Origin: DTPS01 sp049591295 | Lineage (GTDB): Bacteria; Acidobacteriota; UBA4820; DSQY01 | Direction: 5' to 3' | Assembly (NCBI GenBank): GCA_049591295.1 | Contig: JBAWEQ010000064.1 | Location: 1 to 6,503 of the forward strand | DNA length: 6,503 nt | Shown here: positions 5,596-6,503 of the stretch, piece after piece | How positions within the stretch are numbered: position 1 is the stretch's first letter | How the letters are laid out: each line of letters opens with the position of its first letter | Position numbers and translations under genes: made by a program | Notes under the pieces: generated by a model | The model's input: only the letters and a program-made list of their open reading frames with translations | Database searches by the model: none | Told to the model about the DNA's origin: nothing

Positions 5596-6403
5596 CGAGA
5601 AGAACGCCGACGTGAGGATCACCGCCGCCAAGGGCCGCCCTATGCTGACCTGGGTAGGCAAGAGGCCCCTCAGCCGCGTCACCGCCTTTCCCGCCCAGCA
5701 CGTGGAGACCTTCGACCCCGTGGGGCGGGCGCCCACGCCCGCCGCTTCGCCGACCGATGCCTGGCGGGACTGGCCCGCGGCCTACCCCAAGGGCGGCCTC
5801 CTCTTTCATGGCGACAACAAGGAGGTCCTGGCCCACCTTCTCGCCAACGGCTTCCGGGGCAAGGTGAACCTCATCTACATCGACCCGCCCTTCGATTCGG
5901 GGGCCGACTACGTCCGCAAGGTGAGCCTGCGCGGCGCCAAAGGCACCGCCAAGCTGAACGGCGAGACCTACACCCTCGGCGAGCAAATTCAATACACCGA
6001 CATCTGGGCCAATGACAACTACCTCCAGTTCATGTACGAGCGGCTGATGCTCATGAAGGAACTGCTGGCGGAGGGGGGCAGCCTTTTTACGCACTGCGAC
6101 GAAAGACAAGGACATCGCCTACGCATGATTCTCGACGAGGTAATGAGCCCAGAATGCTTTCAAAATGAAGTGATCTGGTACTACAGCAACAAGTACGGTG
6201 CAAATTCTCAAACTTTTGATGTTTTCCATAACAGTATCTACTGGTATTCCAAAGGCAAACGCCTAAATTTCAACCCAATCCGAGTTCCGGTCAAAGAGCC
6301 GAGGAAACAGCCTGTACGGAAATGGAACAAGCAACTGAATAAGAACGAATGGCTACGTGATGAGAATGGAGATTACATCACACCTGTCCAAAATGGCAAT
6401 TGA
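5582..6403 (+). CDS. mod: Type III Mod-like beta-class DNA methyltransferase, truncated
   Basis: 273 aa from the ATG at 5582, which has GGAG ten bases upstream; a TTG at 5564 is less likely. An N-terminal segment (RPMLTWVGKRPLSRVTAFPA) precedes the methyltransferase core. YIDPPF places catalytic motif IV (DPPF) at residues 101-104. Conserved-looking segments follow: YLQFMYERLMLMKELLAEGG, then HCDERQGHRLRMILDE. In beta-class enzymes the order is motif IV, target-recognition region, then AdoMet motif I (FxGxG type) near the C-terminus. Here the frame stops after YITPVQNGN inside the recognition region, so motif I is absent and the protein should not bind AdoMet. Full-length Mods are usually 550 aa or more. 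Third-position G/C falls from 36 of 40 codons around DPPF to 19 of 40 from codon 187 (base 6140), consistent with an imported recognition domain. The complete enzyme would methylate the site recognised by the Mod-Res complex. The 5' end overlaps the PIN-like gene. Confidence 0.82.
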   Translation: MAKNSEKNADVRITAAKGRPMLTWVGKRPLSRVTAFPAQHVETFDPVGRAPTPAASPTDAWRDWPAAYPKGGLLFHGDNKEVLAHLLANGFRGKVNLIYIDPPFDSGADYVRKVSLRGAKGTAKLNGETYTLGEQIQYTDIWANDNYLQFMYERLMLMKELLAEGGSLFTHCDERQGHRLRMILDEVMSPECFQNEVIWYYSNKYGANSQTFDVFHNSIYWYSKGKRLNFNPIRVPVKEPRKQPVRKWNKQLNKNEWLRDENGDYITPVQNGN

Positions 6404-6410
6404 AAGGAAG

Positions 6411-6473
6411 TGCCTCCTCTGTTGTAGGCTTGAAGTGTTTAGAGGCTTCGAGCTTCTCAACAAGAAGGAGGCA
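6411..6473 (+). other. Large imperfect hairpin after the Mod stop; possible edge of an inserted element
   Basis: TGCCTCCTCTGTTG (6411-6424) pairs with 6458-6473 over 14 base pairs, interrupted only by two bulged A residues. Inside it GCTTGAAG (6428-6435) pairs with CTTCGAGC (6446-6453) over eight pairs with one U-G, leaving a ten-base apical loop. No T-run follows, so it is not a simple terminator. It lies just where the methyltransferase frame breaks off. Candidates are the structured end of an IS200/IS605-type element, 5' structure of a group II intron (GTGCC at 6410 loosely resembles GTGYG, but a hairpin closing that early would be atypical), or a read-through regulatory structure. A 36-codon frame beginning MAIERKC (6393-6503) crosses it and ends exactly at the window edge; I do not recognise it. 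Confidence 0.4.
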
Positions 6474-6503
6474 GAGCGATGGTACGGTGCGGGAGCTTGC
6501 TGA

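Noticed and set aside
4211..5736. Two long minus-strand open frames (4211-4963 and 4822-5736) antisense to the regulator, PIN-like and mod genes
   Set aside because: These are Ser/Arg- or Gly/Pro-rich shadows of high-GC coding DNA, opposite genes with intact motifs (HELFH, DPPF).

Overview
The window is GC-rich, densely packed bacterial DNA. Coding frames mostly show strong G/C preference at third positions, apart from two conspicuous AT-richer patches. It has the look of an accessory (defence-island) locus from an environmental bacterium. The IS5-type element, the lipoprotein-like fragment and the purine-rich dispersed repeats fit a high-GC, probably Gram-negative lineage, but nothing fixes the phylum.

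Left edge (1-305): the first 99 bases are the promoter-proximal end of an IS5-family insertion sequence, transposase on the minus strand and running off the window. It sits inside a small minus-strand gene for a secreted or lipoprotein-like protein with the start of a SnoaL/DUF4440-like domain. The host gene is cut at a CTAA target (TTAG on the plus strand) and is therefore broken. Intergenic stretch (306-1104): no convincing gene. It holds three short tandem repeat patches (9-nt, 9-nt and 8-nt periods) and a perfect hairpin.

Main cassette (1105-6403), all on the plus strand: (1) an 883-aa type III restriction subunit (Res), a superfamily 2 helicase with a C-terminal PD-(D/E)XK nuclease; (2) after a hairpin, a perfect 7+7 dyad and a well-spaced sigma-70 promoter, a 385-aa fusion of an XRE-type DNA-binding domain and an ImmA/IrrE zinc peptidase; (3) overlapping it, a 192-aa PIN-like protein; (4) overlapping that, the N-terminal part of a beta-class (type III Mod-like) DNA methyltransferase. 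The methyltransferase frame stops after 273 residues, inside its target-recognition region and before the AdoMet-binding motif. It is followed by a 63-nt hairpin that may be the edge of an inserted element.

Working model (inference): this is a restriction-modification locus with an unusual layout, res first and mod last, split by a protease-type regulator and a PIN-like putative nuclease. The regulator probably binds the dyad over its own -35 box and so controls the regulator-PIN-mod operon, while res has its own extended -10 promoter. As it stands the methyltransferase is truncated, so modification, and probably Mod-dependent restriction, should be lost unless the frame is restored downstream.
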